Source: Euwallacea fornicatus
Taxonomy: Eukaryota; Arthropoda; Insecta; Coleoptera; Curculionidae
Direction of reading: 5' to 3'
Assembly: GCF_040115645.1 (NCBI RefSeq)
Contig: NC_089546.1
Coordinates: 1,550,001 to 1,614,000, forward strand
DNA: 64,000 bases
Shown: piece by piece, positions 62,601-64,000 of the stretch
Position numbering within the stretch: the first letter of the stretch is position 1
How the letters are laid out: each line of letters begins with the position of its first letter
Position numbers and translations under genes: made by a program
The notes under the pieces: generated by a model
What the model saw: the letters and a program-made list of their open reading frames with translations, nothing else
Told to the model about the DNA's origin: nothing
The model's database searches: none

Positions 62601-64000
62601 TTTTTAACAAAAAAAAATCAAAAACGACAATTTATTTGAGAATTATTAGCTGTTTTTATCGTTTCTCACTTCTTAGGTCTTCATTCTTCCCACATAAACA
62701 TCCCCTCGTCTGCAGTGTTCTTCTTACCTTTTTATCAAGCTTGTTTTAATTTTTTTTGTTGTCATTATATACAGGTTAATTCATTAAGAATGGGACATAG
62801 CAAAACCGGAGATGGGGAATACTAACTAATAACGATTAGATACAACATACTTCATACTAATGTTGCGTGTTTCAGAATTACAGGATGTTAAAGGCTGAAT
62901 CTATATTTTAAATTTCCTTAATAACTTCTAGTGTTTTCATAACATCAAGACCAAAACTAGTATACTTAGGTTTTGTAAGATGCTAAATAAGAATTTTGAT
63001 ATAATTTTTTCGCAGTTTCTAGCGAACGCCAGTTACAATCTATGGCTTCGGTGTATTTAGTCATATTTCTTTTAGTGCCACTAAGGTCAAATTTTATTCA
63101 ATATAACGAAAAAGCGCCTATTTTCAATCAAAAAATGTATTTTCGTGTAATTGCTATGTTGCCCTTTGTTTGCAAAATTATTGCCCATAAGCTGATTCAA
63201 ATCGTACCATTTCAAATCCTCAAAAATGATGGTTGTTGTGGTTCACTCGTATAGCAACACGTAGCTTAACAATTATTACTTTAGCTTGTCAAAGTAATTA
63301 GACTATTTTCTTGTCAGTTGTTCTTTTTCAGCAAAAAGTTGCAATTTAATTTAAAATTGCAATGCCAAGGCATAATAACTTATCCTTTAGTGAGATGCGC
63401 GCTATGATTTGTATTTTTGCTCAAATGGATTTTATAATAAGACTTAATTTTCATTTGTTGATAGCCTTTCATTTACTTTAATGACTTAAAGATGAAACTT
63501 TTTCATTAATTATTTTTTATTATTCTTTATTGTATAATTAAGAATATGAAATGGTACTGCACGAATTAGCTTATGGGTAAAAATCTTGTAAACGAAGAAA
63601 GATATCAGGATTAAACGAAAATACCGTTTATGAATAAAGATAAATACTTTTTCATTATATTGAATAGAATTTAACCTTTGGTTTATTCACAAAAAATAGG
63701 ACCAAATATATCGAAACGGTGGATTGTAACTGTCGCCTTCTATGAGCTACGTAAAAATTAGATTAAAATTCTTCCTTGGCACCTTACAAAACCTAAGTAT
63801 ACTAATTTTAGTGTTGAAACTATGAAACCTTTAAGCGTTAATCGGGAATTTAAAAATAAAATTTACATGTTACACCCTGTATTTTGAAACACTCAACATT
63901 GGTATAAGGCATTTTGGGCCTAATCGTCAGATCTTAGTGTCACCTACCTCGGATTTTGTCATGTTCCTTTTCCAATGAATTATCTTGTACAACTCCCCTC
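62600..64000. other. AT-rich sequence, one dispersed-repeat end
   Basis: ACACCCTGTATTTTGAAACACTC at about 63876 is another end of the ACAGGGTGT family. A 70-codon plus frame at 63042 is unrecognised. No mannosidase exon was found. Confidence 0.4.

Noticed and set aside
1..64000. tRNA, rRNA, CRISPR arrays or riboswitches
   Set aside because: None recognised by eye; short RNA genes could be missed without a covariance search.

Overview
The window looks like a piece of a nuclear insect genome, most likely a beetle. It is AT-rich, has many spliced genes with GT/AG introns, microsatellites, and a dense scatter of decayed transposons (Tc1/mariner, piggyBac, Mutator-like, non-LTR RT). There are no bacterial operons, rRNAs, tRNAs or CRISPR arrays that I can see. 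The order placement is inference only.

Four protein-coding genes can be rebuilt exon by exon with phases that agree throughout. (1) A REC8-type meiotic alpha-kleisin, + strand, 16 coding exons from 10108 to 32640, about 572 aa. Most exons are under 200 bases and several are hidden behind longer open frames on the wrong frame or strand. (2) S-methyl-5'-thioadenosine phosphorylase (Mtap), + strand, 39039-40102, 5 exons, 277 aa. (3) The 5' part of a class I Golgi alpha-mannosidase (alpha-Man-Ia type), + strand, exons at 41271-41606 and 44134-44391; the catalytic domain is not in the window. (4) A complete catalase, - strand, 52711-57454, 9 exons, 514 aa. Catalase probably lies antisense inside a long intron of the mannosidase gene.

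Layout: 1-7.8 kb is transposon debris (Tc1-like, Mutator-like, IS630/mariner-like) plus one unresolved GC-richer block. At 7.8-9.0 kb is a possible promoter and an unidentified gene-like stretch. From 10.1 to 32.6 kb is the kleisin, whose introns carry a piggyBac remnant, a TTAA-type MITE, a pair of inverted repeats and an IS630-like copy. From 33 to 38 kb there are a non-LTR RT relic, an HMG-box relic and a Tc1-like element with long inverted repeats. Mtap and the mannosidase start follow. From 44.4 to 64 kb is mannosidase intron (inferred) with catalase, a 1.5 kb polypurine tract, a GC-rich island and coiled-coil-coding relics.

The genes do not form a pathway: they serve meiotic chromosome cohesion, methionine salvage, N-glycan trimming and peroxide removal. 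I found no wholly new system. The best leads are the divergent kleisin with two homologous phase-2 exons, the nested catalase with altered signature residues, and the HMG-box relic. All identifications come from reading translations and remembering families; no search was run.
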